Below the pieces are notes generated by a model, which saw nothing but the letters and a program-made list of their open reading frames with translations, was not told the origin of the DNA and searched no databases. From Thermaerobacter marianensis DSM 12885 (GTDB taxonomy: Bacteria; Bacillota; Sulfobacillia; Thermaerobacterales; Thermaerobacteraceae), in NCBI RefSeq assembly GCF_000184705.1, contig NC_014831.1, positions 682,001 through 746,000 of the forward strand: a stretch of DNA of 64,000 nt, read 5' to 3'. A program made the position numbers and the translations under genes. Below are positions 51,337 to 59,795 of the stretch, in pieces (the stretch's first letter is position 1; each line of letters starts with the position of its first letter).

Positions 51337-52290
51337 GTGAACGACCGGGCGGGCTTCCGCGGCCGGGTGTGGGCACCCGGCGGCGCGCCGTGGGTTGCGA
51401 CCTTTTCCATCGTGGCCGCCGACCCCGAAGCGGGGATCTGGGGCATCGGCGTCCAGTCCAAGTTCCTCGCCGTGGGCGCGGTGGTGCCGTGGGCTGAGGC
51501 GGGCACCGGCGCCGTGGCGACCCAGGCCTGGGCCAACGTCTCGTACGGCCCCGAGGGCCTGGCGCTGCTGCGCCAGGGGCTCTCGGCGGAAGAGGTGGTG
51601 GCCCGGCTGGTGGAAGCCGACCCGGACCGGGATCACCGGCAGCTGGGCGTGGTCGATGCCCAGGGGCGGGCGGCCGCCTACACGGGCAAGGCGTGCTTCG
51701 AGTGGGCGGGGCACCGGGTGGGGCCGGGCTACGCGTGCCAGGGGAACATCCTGGCCGGCCCGGCCGTGGTCGACCACATGGCCCGGGCCTATGAGGCCGC
51801 TCGCGACCGCGGGCTGCCCATGGAGGAGCGCTTGATCGAGGCCCTGCGGGCGGCCCAGGCGGAGGGCGGCGACCGCCGCGGCCAGCAGTCGGCGGCGCTG
51901 CTGGTGGTCAAGCCCAGGGGCGGCTACGGCGGCTACAACGACCGCTGGCTCGACCTGCGGGTCGACGACCACCCCCGGCCCATCGAGGAACTGGACCGCC
52001 TGATGCGGCTGCACCGGCTGTACTTCGGTACGCCCGACCCCGCCCGGCGCGTGCGCCTGGAGGGCCCGGTGGTGGAGGAAGTCCAGCGCCTGTTGCAGGC
52101 GACGGGCTACTACGACGGGCCCGTCACCGGGCAGGTGGACGAGGCCACCCGTCAGGCCCTCCGCACCTTCCAGCTGAACGAGAACTTCGAGGAGCGCGAG
52201 GTGGGGGACGAGGTCATCGACGGGGACGTGCTGGACTACCTGCGCTCCCTGGCCCGGCGGCAGCCGGCCGGTGGCGAGGCGGCGACGTGA
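51337..52290 (+). CDS. DUF1028 (Ntn-hydrolase-like) protein with C-terminal peptidoglycan-binding domain
   Basis: 317 aa. Residues about 10-225 match DUF1028: TFSIVAADPEAGIWGIGVQSKFLAVGAVVPWAEAGTGAVATQAWANVSYGPEGLALL, DRDHRQLGVVDAQGRAAAYTG, GYACQGNILAGPAVVDHMARA and GGDRRGQQSAALLVV. Residues about 248-300 form a peptidoglycan-binding-1 type helix bundle (VVEEVQRLLQATGYYDGPVTGQVDEATRQALRTFQ). Thr at the start of TFS could be the N-terminal nucleophile if processed, which is inference. The start GTG at 51337 has GGGAGGG 6 bases upstream. Its stop overlaps the YcaQ-like gene. Confidence 0.87.
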   Translation: MNDRAGFRGRVWAPGGAPWVATFSIVAADPEAGIWGIGVQSKFLAVGAVVPWAEAGTGAVATQAWANVSYGPEGLALLRQGLSAEEVVARLVEADPDRDHRQLGVVDAQGRAAAYTGKACFEWAGHRVGPGYACQGNILAGPAVVDHMARAYEAARDRGLPMEERLIEALRAAQAEGGDRRGQQSAALLVVKPRGGYGGYNDRWLDLRVDDHPRPIEELDRLMRLHRLYFGTPDPARRVRLEGPVVEEVQRLLQATGYYDGPVTGQVDEATRQALRTFQLNENFEEREVGDEVIDGDVLDYLRSLARRQPAGGEAAT

Positions 52291-53645
52291 CCCGTGGCGG
52301 GTGGGGTGGCCCCGTGACCCGCGGCGGCCGGCAGCCGGTGGCCATCGTCCGGGTGACCCGGGAGGCCGCGGCGGCCTACCTCCTGTACCGGCTGGGCCTG
52401 CTGGGCTTGGCCCCGGCGGGGTCCTGGCGCCGCGCAGGCTTGCCCGTCGGGACGAACCGGCCCGGCCCACTAGGGCCGGGACTTGCCTCCCAAGCGGCGG
52501 CGGTTGCCCGTGGGCAAGCCCGCCCTGGTGCGGGATCCTGGCCGGCCGCGCGGGCCGCCGGCCCGCCCCCCGGCGTGGAAGCGGTGCTGAAGCGGCTGGG
52601 CGCCATCCAGCTGGATCCCGTGAACGTCGTAGAGCGCAACCACCACCTGGTGCTGTTCAACCGGGTCCGCGGCTACCGGCCGGAGTGGCTTGAAGCCCTC
52701 TACCCCCAGGGCCGGGTGTTCGAAGGCTGGTGCCATGCCCGGTGTCTTTTGCCCGCGGCATGGTATCCCGCCTTCCGGCCCGCTTTCCGGCGCCATGCCG
52801 ATGGTGACCTGGATCCCGCCGTTCGGGAGTGGATGGACCGGATCCTGGCCATGGTCGCGGCGTCGGGTCCCGTCTCGCCGCGCCAGATCGAGGCCGCCGA
52901 CCGGGTGATCGGCTACTGGGATCGCGACGTCCCCGGAACCCGGGCCGTCAGCCAGGCGCTGCAGCACCTGTGGGAGGAGGGGCGCCTGGTCGTCCGGTGG
53001 CGTCGGGGCAACGAGCGGTGGTACGACCTGCCGGAGCGGGTGTTGCCGGAGGCGGTTCGGGCCCGGGACCTCGACGATGCGGAGGCGGCCGAGCAGCGGC
53101 TGCGCCACTACGCGCAGGCCATGGTCCTCTTCGACCCCGGCGACCCGTACTTCGGCTGGCAGCGCTGGCCGGCCGCCCGGCGGCGGGAGGAAGCGGAACG
53201 CCGCGCGGCCGCCGGCCAGTGGGTGCGGGTGGAGATCGAAGGCGTCCGGCGGGCGTATTACGCCGCGGCCGAGGACCGCGACATCCTGCAGAACGCGGGG
53301 GATCTGCCGGTCTTGCGGGCGGCCCGGTTCCTCCCGCCGCTGGACAACCTGCTGTGGCGGCGGACCCGGCTCCGGGACCTCTTTGGGTTCGAGTACACCT
53401 GGGAGATCTACCTGCCGGCGGCCAAGCGGCGGTACGGGCCCTACACCATGCCCGTACTGTACCGCAACCGGCTGGTGGGGCGGATCGACCTGGAGTTCCG
53501 CCAGGCCGACCGGACCCTGACGCTGCAGCGCCTCCGCATCGAACCGCCCTTCGAGGGCCGCAGTGGGGCCATCAGGCGGGCGGTGGCGGCGGAGGTCAAG
53601 CGCCTGGGACACTACCTGGGGGCGCAAACGATTGACGGGCCGTAG
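52287..53645 (+). CDS. YcaQ-type winged-helix DNA glycosylase (HTH_42 family)
   Basis: 452 aa. The family core includes LKRLGAIQLDPVNVVERNHHLVLFNRVRGYRPEWLEALY, RVFEGWCHARCLLP, a winged helix around VSQALQHLWEEGRLVVRWRRGNERWYDLPERVLP, FLPPLDNLLWRRTRLRDLFGFEYTWEIYLPAAKRRYGPYTMPVLYRNRLVGRIDL and a C-terminal strand set. QLD is the Q-hydrophobe-D catalytic motif known for YcaQ/AlkX, which removes alkylated bases and unhooks interstrand crosslinks, as opposed to QxQ of AlkZ. The GTG start overlaps the previous stop (GTGA). About 50 low-complexity residues are inserted near 45-95, containing GGACGAACC at 52450. Confidence 0.87.
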   Translation: MTRGGWGGPVTRGGRQPVAIVRVTREAAAAYLLYRLGLLGLAPAGSWRRAGLPVGTNRPGPLGPGLASQAAAVARGQARPGAGSWPAARAAGPPPGVEAVLKRLGAIQLDPVNVVERNHHLVLFNRVRGYRPEWLEALYPQGRVFEGWCHARCLLPAAWYPAFRPAFRRHADGDLDPAVREWMDRILAMVAASGPVSPRQIEAADRVIGYWDRDVPGTRAVSQALQHLWEEGRLVVRWRRGNERWYDLPERVLPEAVRARDLDDAEAAEQRLRHYAQAMVLFDPGDPYFGWQRWPAARRREEAERRAAAGQWVRVEIEGVRRAYYAAAEDRDILQNAGDLPVLRAARFLPPLDNLLWRRTRLRDLFGFEYTWEIYLPAAKRRYGPYTMPVLYRNRLVGRIDLEFRQADRTLTLQRLRIEPPFEGRSGAIRRAVAAEVKRLGHYLGAQTIDGP

Positions 53646-53654
53646 AGCTCAAGC

Positions 53655-54872
53655 TCAGCCTTCGTTGGGGGTGAAGACGATCTTGACCGCCCCTGAGGCG
53701 CGCCGGTCCAGGGCGGCCTGAAGGGCCTCCCGGTAGCGGTGCAGGGGGAAGCGATGGGTGACCATGCGTTCCACGGGCAGGTCGGGGTGGGCCGCCAGGG
53801 CCTCCAGCACCAGGTCGAAGGTGTGGACGGCCCGGCCTCCGAAGCGTTCGAGGCCGTAGCCCACGGCCCCCACGATCTCCAGCTCCCGCATCCAGACGAA
53901 GGTCCAGTCGGTCTTCGGGATCTCGCCGGCGGCGCCCAGCAAGACCACCGTGCCGCCTTCCCGGGCGAGGCGCAGGGCGTCGTCCAGGGACCGGCGGGTG
54001 CCGACGCAGTCGTACACCAGGTCGAATCCGCCGCGGTAGACGTCACGGCCGATCAGGGGCCGGAAGGCGCGGGCACCGGCTTCCACCGCCGCCCGGCCGA
54101 GATCGGCGGGCGCCACCACCTGGCTCGCGCCCAGCTCCCGGGCCAGGCGGGCCTGCATGCCGTGCCGGGCTGCCACCGTGACATGGGCGTCATACCCCAG
54201 AAGGCGCAGGGCCGCCACGGTGGACAGGCCGATGGTGCCGGCACCGATCACCAGGATCCGCGCCCCGGCGGCAGGCGGGCGGCGCAGGACCCCGTGGGCG
54301 GCGATGGCGAGGGGTTCCACCAGCACCGCCCGTTCGTCCGGAATCCCGTCGGGCACCGGGTGAAGCTGGCTGGCGTGGGCGAGCATCCGCTGGGACCACC
54401 CCCCCGGCAGGTCCCGGCAGTAACCGACCAGGAACCCCGGGGACAGCGCCCCATCGGTGCAGCGCTGGCACAGGTAGGGGAACCCCCGCCGGCACTGGGG
54501 GCACGGGGGCAGGCCGCGCATGGTGCAGGAGATGGAGGGGTCGACCACCACCCGGGTACCGGCCGGCCAGGGAATCTGGGCACCCGCTTCCGCGATCACC
54601 CCCACCACCTCGTGCCCCAGGACCGCCGGGAAGGAGCTGAAGGGCGAGGCGGAGGGGCTGGTGTGGGCGGCGATGAGGCCGATATCCGAGCCGCAGAGGC
54701 CCGCCAGGCGCGGGGCCACCACGGCCCAGTCGTCGCCCCGCGGCACCGGATCGGGCCAGTCGGTGTACGCCACCGCCCCGGCCGGGCCGTACACCAGCCA
54801 CGGCCAGCGGTGGGCCAGGAGCTTGGCCAGCACCACCCGGGGCAGCGACAGCCGGTAAACCAGGGCTTTCAC
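53655..54872 (-). CDS. Zinc-dependent medium-chain alcohol dehydrogenase
   Basis: 405 aa MDR enzyme. Catalytic zinc: LAGLCGSDIGLI and FPAVLGHEVVGVIAEAG. Structural zinc: CPQCRRGFPYLCQRC, four cysteines. The NAD(P) site is ILVIGAGTIGLSTVAALRLLGYDAHVTV, then VYDCVGTRRSLDDALRLAREGGTVVLLGAAGE. The substrate is unknown. The first 45 residues (LPRVVLAKLLAHRWPWLVYGPAGAVAYTDWPDP) are longer than usual. The start GTG has AGGAGGG upstream. It is downstream of the class II aldolase on the same strand and may share a sugar or polyol pathway with it. Confidence 0.9.
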   Translation of the reverse strand: MKALVYRLSLPRVVLAKLLAHRWPWLVYGPAGAVAYTDWPDPVPRGDDWAVVAPRLAGLCGSDIGLIAAHTSPSASPFSSFPAVLGHEVVGVIAEAGAQIPWPAGTRVVVDPSISCTMRGLPPCPQCRRGFPYLCQRCTDGALSPGFLVGYCRDLPGGWSQRMLAHASQLHPVPDGIPDERAVLVEPLAIAAHGVLRRPPAAGARILVIGAGTIGLSTVAALRLLGYDAHVTVAARHGMQARLARELGASQVVAPADLGRAAVEAGARAFRPLIGRDVYRGGFDLVYDCVGTRRSLDDALRLAREGGTVVLLGAAGEIPKTDWTFVWMRELEIVGAVGYGLERFGGRAVHTFDLVLEALAAHPDLPVERMVTHRFPLHRYREALQAALDRRASGAVKIVFTPNEG

Positions 54873-54914
54873 TGGCGCCCTCCTCTCCCTGGGGAAGGTC
54901 ATCGGGGACCCCGC

Positions 54915-54968
54915 CTCGCCCGGACCCCCGGACCCCGGATCTCTGGACCTCCGGACCTCCGGACCGGG
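54915..54968. repeat. Short degenerate tandem repeat between the dehydrogenase and aldolase genes
   Basis: The unit CCGGACC(C/T) recurs about five times (CCGGACCCCCGGACCCCGGA, then CCTCCGGACCTCCGGACCGG). Further on (about 55018-55050) GCCCGCCCAACG occurs twice. It is non-coding, 268 bases between two minus-strand genes. Confidence 0.6.
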
Positions 54969-55141
54969 CTTGACCGGAGCCGCCCATGGGACTTGGCGGT
55001 TCGATGCGGCGGGGCTGCCCACCGCCCGCCCAACGCCCGCCGCCCGCCCAACGACCACCGCCTGGTGGCAGCCGGACGGGCTCCGTCCCCGCCGGTCCCC
55101 GCCGGACGAGGACCAAGGCGAAAGGGCACGCGGTGGGCGGG

Positions 55142-56224
55142 TTACGTCATCGGAACCTGCCGCTGGATGCGCCCCTCGATGCGCTCGAAGATGTCGTCCA
55201 GGGAGCGGCCCGTGATGGTCAGCCCGTGGTTCTTCAACCCGATCACCGCCGCTGCCGGGTCGGGCGCTCGGCGCACCAGCTCCGCCACCGACGTGGCGAG
55301 CTCGTAGGTCCCGCACGGGTAGTTGACCTCGGTGGACGGCACCCCGTCCATCCAGGCGTGGACGTGGATGATGGCCTGGACTTCCGGGTGCTCGCGGTAG
55401 ATCATCCAGTGTTCGATGGCGTCGACCGACACCCGCCGCGGCTCGAGGCCCGCAGGCACGCTGAGGATCATGGCCTGCCGCTCCGGGTCGTAGCCCTTGA
55501 CCAGCAGGATGTCGCGCCCCACGACCTCCATCCGCGACTTGTCGATGCCGCTGGCGCTCATCCAGAAGGTATTGCCCTCGTGGCGGGCGCTGAGGTTGCC
55601 GTAGCTCAGGCCGCCGATGCCGTACAGCAGCTTCAGGTGCCGCAAGTCCCGCGGCGACAGGTACTGCTCCAGCGGGAAGGGCGCCGGCAAAAGGTCCAGG
55701 GCGGCCAGCCGGCGGCCGGCCCGGGCCAGGGCGCGGGTGGTCTCGTTGCCCTGCCAGAGCTCCTCGGGCAGGTCCGGCTCGAACACGTTGTCCAGGACGA
55801 ACCGGGACTGGGCCAGGGGCCGCAGCCGCCCGTACACCTCTTCGAAGAAGGCCTCCTCGTTGCGGGCCTCGTAGACCACCTGGTAATGGCCGAGTTCCGG
55901 CGTGATGAAGTGCAGGGACCGCTGCCCGTCCTGGTCGGTGACGTAGATCAGCAGGTTGGACAGGGTGCGGACCAGGTAGGGGTACGCCCTCTGCAGCAGG
56001 TTGTCGCCGGGCTCGCCCTCCATCAGGGTGACGACGAAGGTACCGCGGGATTGGCGCCGAAAGGGCCGCGGGTCGGCCGGGTCGGCCACTTGGATGGCCA
56101 GGCCCAGGTCGGGGTCGTCGGCGTGGGTGGGCTGGTGACCGTGAAGATCCAGCACACCGCGCAGTCCGGCGAGCAGGCGCCCGAGGAAGTCGTCCCGCGG
56201 CGGCGCCAGCAACGCATAACGCAT
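55142..56224 (-). CDS. Class II aldolase/adducin-domain protein with extra N-terminal region
   Basis: 360 aa. Residues about 165-355 form the class II aldolase fold: LYGIGGLSYGNLSARHEGNTFWMSASGIDKSRM, HPEVQAIIHVHAWMDG with two zinc His, GTYELATSVAELV and AVIGLKNHGLTITGRSLDDIFERI with the third His. These enzymes cleave phospho-sugars or epimerise pentulose phosphates. The first 165 residues (from MRYALLAPPRDDFLGRLLAGLRGVLDLHGH to about SRFVLDNVFEPDLPEELW) are unrelated to the fold and not recognised. They contain FVVTLMEGEP and LRTLSNLLIYVTDQDG-like strand/helix patterns. The start ATG has GAGGGAGGGG upstream. Confidence 0.82.
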   Translation of the reverse strand: MRYALLAPPRDDFLGRLLAGLRGVLDLHGHQPTHADDPDLGLAIQVADPADPRPFRRQSRGTFVVTLMEGEPGDNLLQRAYPYLVRTLSNLLIYVTDQDGQRSLHFITPELGHYQVVYEARNEEAFFEEVYGRLRPLAQSRFVLDNVFEPDLPEELWQGNETTRALARAGRRLAALDLLPAPFPLEQYLSPRDLRHLKLLYGIGGLSYGNLSARHEGNTFWMSASGIDKSRMEVVGRDILLVKGYDPERQAMILSVPAGLEPRRVSVDAIEHWMIYREHPEVQAIIHVHAWMDGVPSTEVNYPCGTYELATSVAELVRRAPDPAAAVIGLKNHGLTITGRSLDDIFERIEGRIQRQVPMT

Positions 56225-56549
56225 GCAGAGCCCCTCCCTCATGGCTTGGCACGCGGCCGCTCGGGCGGCGCCGGGCCGGAGCGAGAGCCACCGCCCCGGT
56301 GCCGGGGTCCGGCCCGCGGTCACGGCCGGGGGTGGTCGCGGTGCCCCGCGGCCGGACGGACACGGCTGGCACGCCGCGACCACCGGTGGTAGTTTGTCCC
56401 GTTCTCCAGCATGAGATTTTAAGGGATGGTGGCACGGGTTCCTCCTGGGGAAGAGCGCCGGATTGCCGCCGGCGAGGGACCGATCGCCCCCACGCGCCGG
56501 CGGGAGGGCCAGGCACCGGCGGGAGGCCGGATCCCCACCACGGGGATCC
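56225..56549. other. Intergenic region between the aldolase and MupG genes
   Basis: Directly after the mupG-like stop, GGATCCCC (56529-56536) and GGGGATCC (56542-56549) make an 8-bp hairpin without a T tract. TAAAAT on the minus strand (56415-56420) is a possible -10 for the aldolase gene. Otherwise GC-rich with no gene. Confidence 0.5.
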
Positions 56550-57683
56550 TCAGCCGCCGTTCCTGCCGTCGACCACCACCAGCCGGAAGCGGGCGCCGGG
56601 CCCCAGGAAGTCGAGCAGGTACAAGTCGTCCGGCAGCACCCAGCCGACCACGTTGACCCGTTCGTCGGGCGGCAGGTCGCGCAGGGTCACCTGCAGCTCG
56701 CCGGCGTACCGCAGATACCGGTCGTTGTCCACGGTGACGGTGCCGCGGGGCCGGGGCTCGGCGGGTCGGGGCGGAATGGCGGTTGCCGCTCCGGCCGGGG
56801 CGCGCGAGGCGGTGGAACGGACGACGGCCTCCGCTGCGTCCATCCGGTTGGCGTGGACCGTGCCTTCCACGATGGCCCTTTCCACGGCCGTGACGTCAGG
56901 GTGTAGCCGAATGCGCAAGGGAATGCCGTCGCCCATCCACACCGCCCGCACGGCGTCCATCTCGCCGGCGGACGGCCCGGGGTCGCCGAAGAACAGGGTG
57001 TGGATGCAGCCCAGCGCCAACAGCTCCGTTGCAGCCCGGTCGGGCGGGACGGACCGGTGGCGCTCCACCGTCGGCAGGCCGGCGAACAGGGGCCCGCGGC
57101 GGCCGTGTTGCGACGGGACGAACGCAGCCACCCGGATTCCCCGGGCCGCCAGAGCCGATGAGAGGTGGTGCACCCACCAGATGCTCAGGCCCGTCTCCGG
57201 TCGCGGGTAGAAGTTGTGACACGCCACCAGCCGTTCGGGCCGAGCGCCGGCCGCCAGGATGCGGTCCAGGTCTGCCGAGCGCAGGGTACTGGCGTTCAGG
57301 ACGACGTCAAGGCCGTAGGGGTTGCGGCTCATGGTCGCGATGGCGGCGGCGTCGTAGCCGTAGTCGACCCGGAGGGCGCTGAGGCCCAGGTCGGCTAGGG
57401 GCTTCAGGTCGTCGGGGGTGGCCCCCAGGGCGGCCAGGGCCGGCGGGGCCACGTCGGCCCAGAGGCGGAGCCCAAGGGGGCGGGCCCGGGCGGCCAGCCG
57501 GGCCAGCTCTTCGGCCATGGCGGCCGCCGGCGCCTCGGGCAGGTGCAGGGACGTGAAGACCTCCGTGTAGCCGCGGCGGGCGGCCTCCTCCATCAGGCGG
57601 GTGATCGCCACCTCGGTGCCTTCCGGGCCGTATCCCGGGTAGATGGCGATGCCAAGGCGGCGTGCGGTGCCCGGTTTGTCCAT
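56550..57683 (-). CDS. MupG-family (DUF871) TIM-barrel protein, probable 6-phospho-N-acetylmuramidase type
   Basis: 377 aa. Barrel part about 10-240: RRLGIAIYPGYGPEGTEVAITRLMEEAARRGYTEVFTSLHLPE, LGLRLWADVAPPALAALG, LRVDYGYDAAAIATMSRN, LVACHNFYPRPETGLS and a C-terminal beta domain (PRGTVTVDNDRYLRYAGELQVTLRDLPPDERVNVVGWV). In S. aureus the homologue MupG hydrolyses 6-phospho-MurNAc-GlcNAc from cell-wall turnover. No murQ or murP is visible beside it here. The start ATG has GAGGAGG upstream. It would feed GlcNAc products towards nagAB, which is inference. Confidence 0.83.
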   Translation of the reverse strand: MDKPGTARRLGIAIYPGYGPEGTEVAITRLMEEAARRGYTEVFTSLHLPEAPAAAMAEELARLAARARPLGLRLWADVAPPALAALGATPDDLKPLADLGLSALRVDYGYDAAAIATMSRNPYGLDVVLNASTLRSADLDRILAAGARPERLVACHNFYPRPETGLSIWWVHHLSSALAARGIRVAAFVPSQHGRRGPLFAGLPTVERHRSVPPDRAATELLALGCIHTLFFGDPGPSAGEMDAVRAVWMGDGIPLRIRLHPDVTAVERAIVEGTVHANRMDAAEAVVRSTASRAPAGAATAIPPRPAEPRPRGTVTVDNDRYLRYAGELQVTLRDLPPDERVNVVGWVLPDDLYLLDFLGPGARFRLVVVDGRNGG

Positions 57684-57798
57684 CTGGCGACCTCCTCATC
57701 CGGCACGACGGGGCACGGGTGCGCGTGCACCGGTTCGCCCTTGCCTTCTTCGCCCCTGTGGTGCCGTCTCCTGGCAGCTCCGCCCGGCCCCCCTTGCG

Positions 57799-57827
57799 TT
57801 GACCCGTCCCCAGGGGACGTCTACACT
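57799..57827 (+). promoter_or_regulatory. nadE promoter with palindromic spacer
   Basis: TTGACC (57799-57804), a 17-base spacer and TACACT (57822-57827). The spacer holds CGTCCCCAGGGGACG (57805-57819), a perfect 15-base palindrome centred on A. That placement between -35 and -10 is typical of repressor operators. Confidence 0.8.
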
Positions 57828-57878
57828 ACAGGCGAACTCCTTCCATGATTGCGAATTCCGCGCCAGGGAGGAACCGCC

Positions 57879-59732
57879 TTGAGCCCAGCACCGGCTGCCC
57901 CGCTGCGCATCGCCATCGCCCAGGTCAACAGCACCGTCGGCGACCTGGAGGGCAACGCCCGCAAGCTGGCCGCCTTCGCCGCCGAGGCCGCCCGTGCCGG
58001 CGCCGACCTGGTGGTCTTCCCGGAGCTGGCCCTGACGGGCTACCCGCCGGAAGACCTGATCTTCCGCCCGGCCTTCCTGGCCGAGAGCGGCCGGTGGCTG
58101 CAATGGCTGGCCGGCCAGCTGGCCGCTGGGCCCGTGGCGCTGGTCGGGTTCGTCCATCGGGATCGGGACCTCTACAACGCGGCCGCAGTGCTTCAAGGGG
58201 GCCGGGTGCGGGCCGTCGCCTGCAAACGGTTCCTGCCGAACTACGGCGTCTTCGACGAGGAGCGATACTTCGCGCCGGGGCACCGGGCCCTGGTGCTGCG
58301 GCTGGCCGGGGTCACCCTGGGCGTGAGCATCTGCGAGGACCTCTGGTACCCCGAGGGGCCCACCCGCGAGCAGGCCCTGGCCGGCGGGGCGGAGATCCTG
58401 GTGAACCTGTCCGCCTCGCCCTACCACGCCGGCAAGCCGCGGGAGCGGGAGAGCCTGATGGTCACCCGGGCCACGGACTTGGGCGTGGCCATCGTCTACG
58501 CCAACCTGGTGGGCGGGCAGGACGAGCTGGTGTTCGACGGCAACAGCCTGGTGGTCACGGCGGCCGGGGAGGTGGCGGCCCGCGGCCGGCCCTTCGCCGA
58601 GGACCTGATCCTCTGGGACTACGATCCCGAGGCGGCGGCGGTGGCCCGCTGGCACGAGCCCCGCTGGCGCCACATGCCGGCGACGGAGCAGGAGGCGGCC
58701 CGGGTCGAGCGGGTCGATCTGGATGGGGCCGCCGCCGGGGGGGCAGCCCCCGGCCCGGCAACGGGCGGGGCCACGGCCCAAGCCGTGGAGCCAGCGGGTG
58801 GTGGGCCGCGCCCGCCGAAGCCCCCGCTGCCGCCGCGGCAGGTCGAGGTGCTGGAGGGCGAGGCGGAGATCTACGCCGCCCTGGTGCTGGCGGTGCGGGA
58901 CTACTTCGGCAAGAACCGGATCGGGCGGGCGTGGCTGGGGCTCAGCGGCGGCATCGACTCGGCCCTGGTGGCCTGCCTGGCGGCCGACGCCCTGGGGCCG
59001 GAGCGGGTGACGGGGGTGCGGATGCCGTCGCCCTTCACCTCCGAAGAGAGCCTGCAGGATGCCGAGGCGGTGGCGCGGAACCTGGGCATCGGCCTGGAGA
59101 CCATCCCCATCGCGGGCGTGTTCGATGCCTTCCGGCAGGCGCTGGCGCCCCTCTTCGGAGGACGCTCCTTCGACGTGGCCGAGGAGAACCTGCAGGCCCG
59201 CATCCGCGGCACCCTGCTCATGGCCCTGGCCAACAAGTTCGGCGGCATCGTCCTGGCCACGGGCAACAAGAGCGAGCTGGCCACCGGCTATGCCACCCTC
59301 TACGGCGACATGGCGGGGGGCTTTGCGCCCCTGAAGGACGTGCCCAAGACCCTGGTCTACCGGCTGGCGGCCTACCGGAACGGCTGGCCGGGCGGGCCGG
59401 TGATCCCCGAATCCGTCCTGCGCAAGGCACCGACGGCCGAACTGCGGCCCGGTCAGAAGGACGAGGACAGCCTGCCGCCCTACGCGGTCCTCGATCCCAT
59501 CCTCGAAGCGTATGTCGAGAAGGACGTGCCGGCGGCGACCCTGGTGGCCCGCGGGCACCCGGCCGGGGCGGTGGCCCGGGCGGTGCACCTGGTCCGCGCC
59601 AGCGAGTACAAGCGGCGCCAGGCGGCCCCGGGCCCCAAGATCACCACCCGGGCCTTCGGCCGCGACCGGCGGTATCCCATCACCAACGGCTTCCGCGAGC
59701 CCGTCCCGCAGGAGGGGCCGGCAGGTTCCTGA
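57879..59732 (+). CDS. nadE: Glutamine-dependent NAD(+) synthetase
   Basis: 617 aa, two domains. The N-terminal nitrilase-like amidase (about 10-270) has IAIAQVNSTVGDLEGNARKL, the catalytic Glu in VVFPELALTGYPPEDL, Lys in CKRFLPNYGVFDE and Cys in VSICEDLW. The C-terminal synthetase has LGLSGGIDSALVACLAADALG (PP-loop) and ATGNKSELATGYATLYGDMAGGFAPLKDV. It makes NAD from NaAD with glutamine as N donor, with ammonia channelled between domains. A 35-residue Gly/Ala/Pro insert lies between domains (near 58715-58825). The start is TTG at 57879, with AGGGAGGA upstream. An in-frame TTG at 57849 lacks a ribosome site. Confidence 0.93.
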   Translation: MSPAPAAPLRIAIAQVNSTVGDLEGNARKLAAFAAEAARAGADLVVFPELALTGYPPEDLIFRPAFLAESGRWLQWLAGQLAAGPVALVGFVHRDRDLYNAAAVLQGGRVRAVACKRFLPNYGVFDEERYFAPGHRALVLRLAGVTLGVSICEDLWYPEGPTREQALAGGAEILVNLSASPYHAGKPRERESLMVTRATDLGVAIVYANLVGGQDELVFDGNSLVVTAAGEVAARGRPFAEDLILWDYDPEAAAVARWHEPRWRHMPATEQEAARVERVDLDGAAAGGAAPGPATGGATAQAVEPAGGGPRPPKPPLPPRQVEVLEGEAEIYAALVLAVRDYFGKNRIGRAWLGLSGGIDSALVACLAADALGPERVTGVRMPSPFTSEESLQDAEAVARNLGIGLETIPIAGVFDAFRQALAPLFGGRSFDVAEENLQARIRGTLLMALANKFGGIVLATGNKSELATGYATLYGDMAGGFAPLKDVPKTLVYRLAAYRNGWPGGPVIPESVLRKAPTAELRPGQKDEDSLPPYAVLDPILEAYVEKDVPAATLVARGHPAGAVARAVHLVRASEYKRRQAAPGPKITTRAFGRDRRYPITNGFREPVPQEGPAGS

Positions 59733-59795
59733 CCGCCCGCCCGGCAGCAGGCTCCTGCCGCGTTCGTCCGCACCGTAGAACGGGGAGGTGGAACC

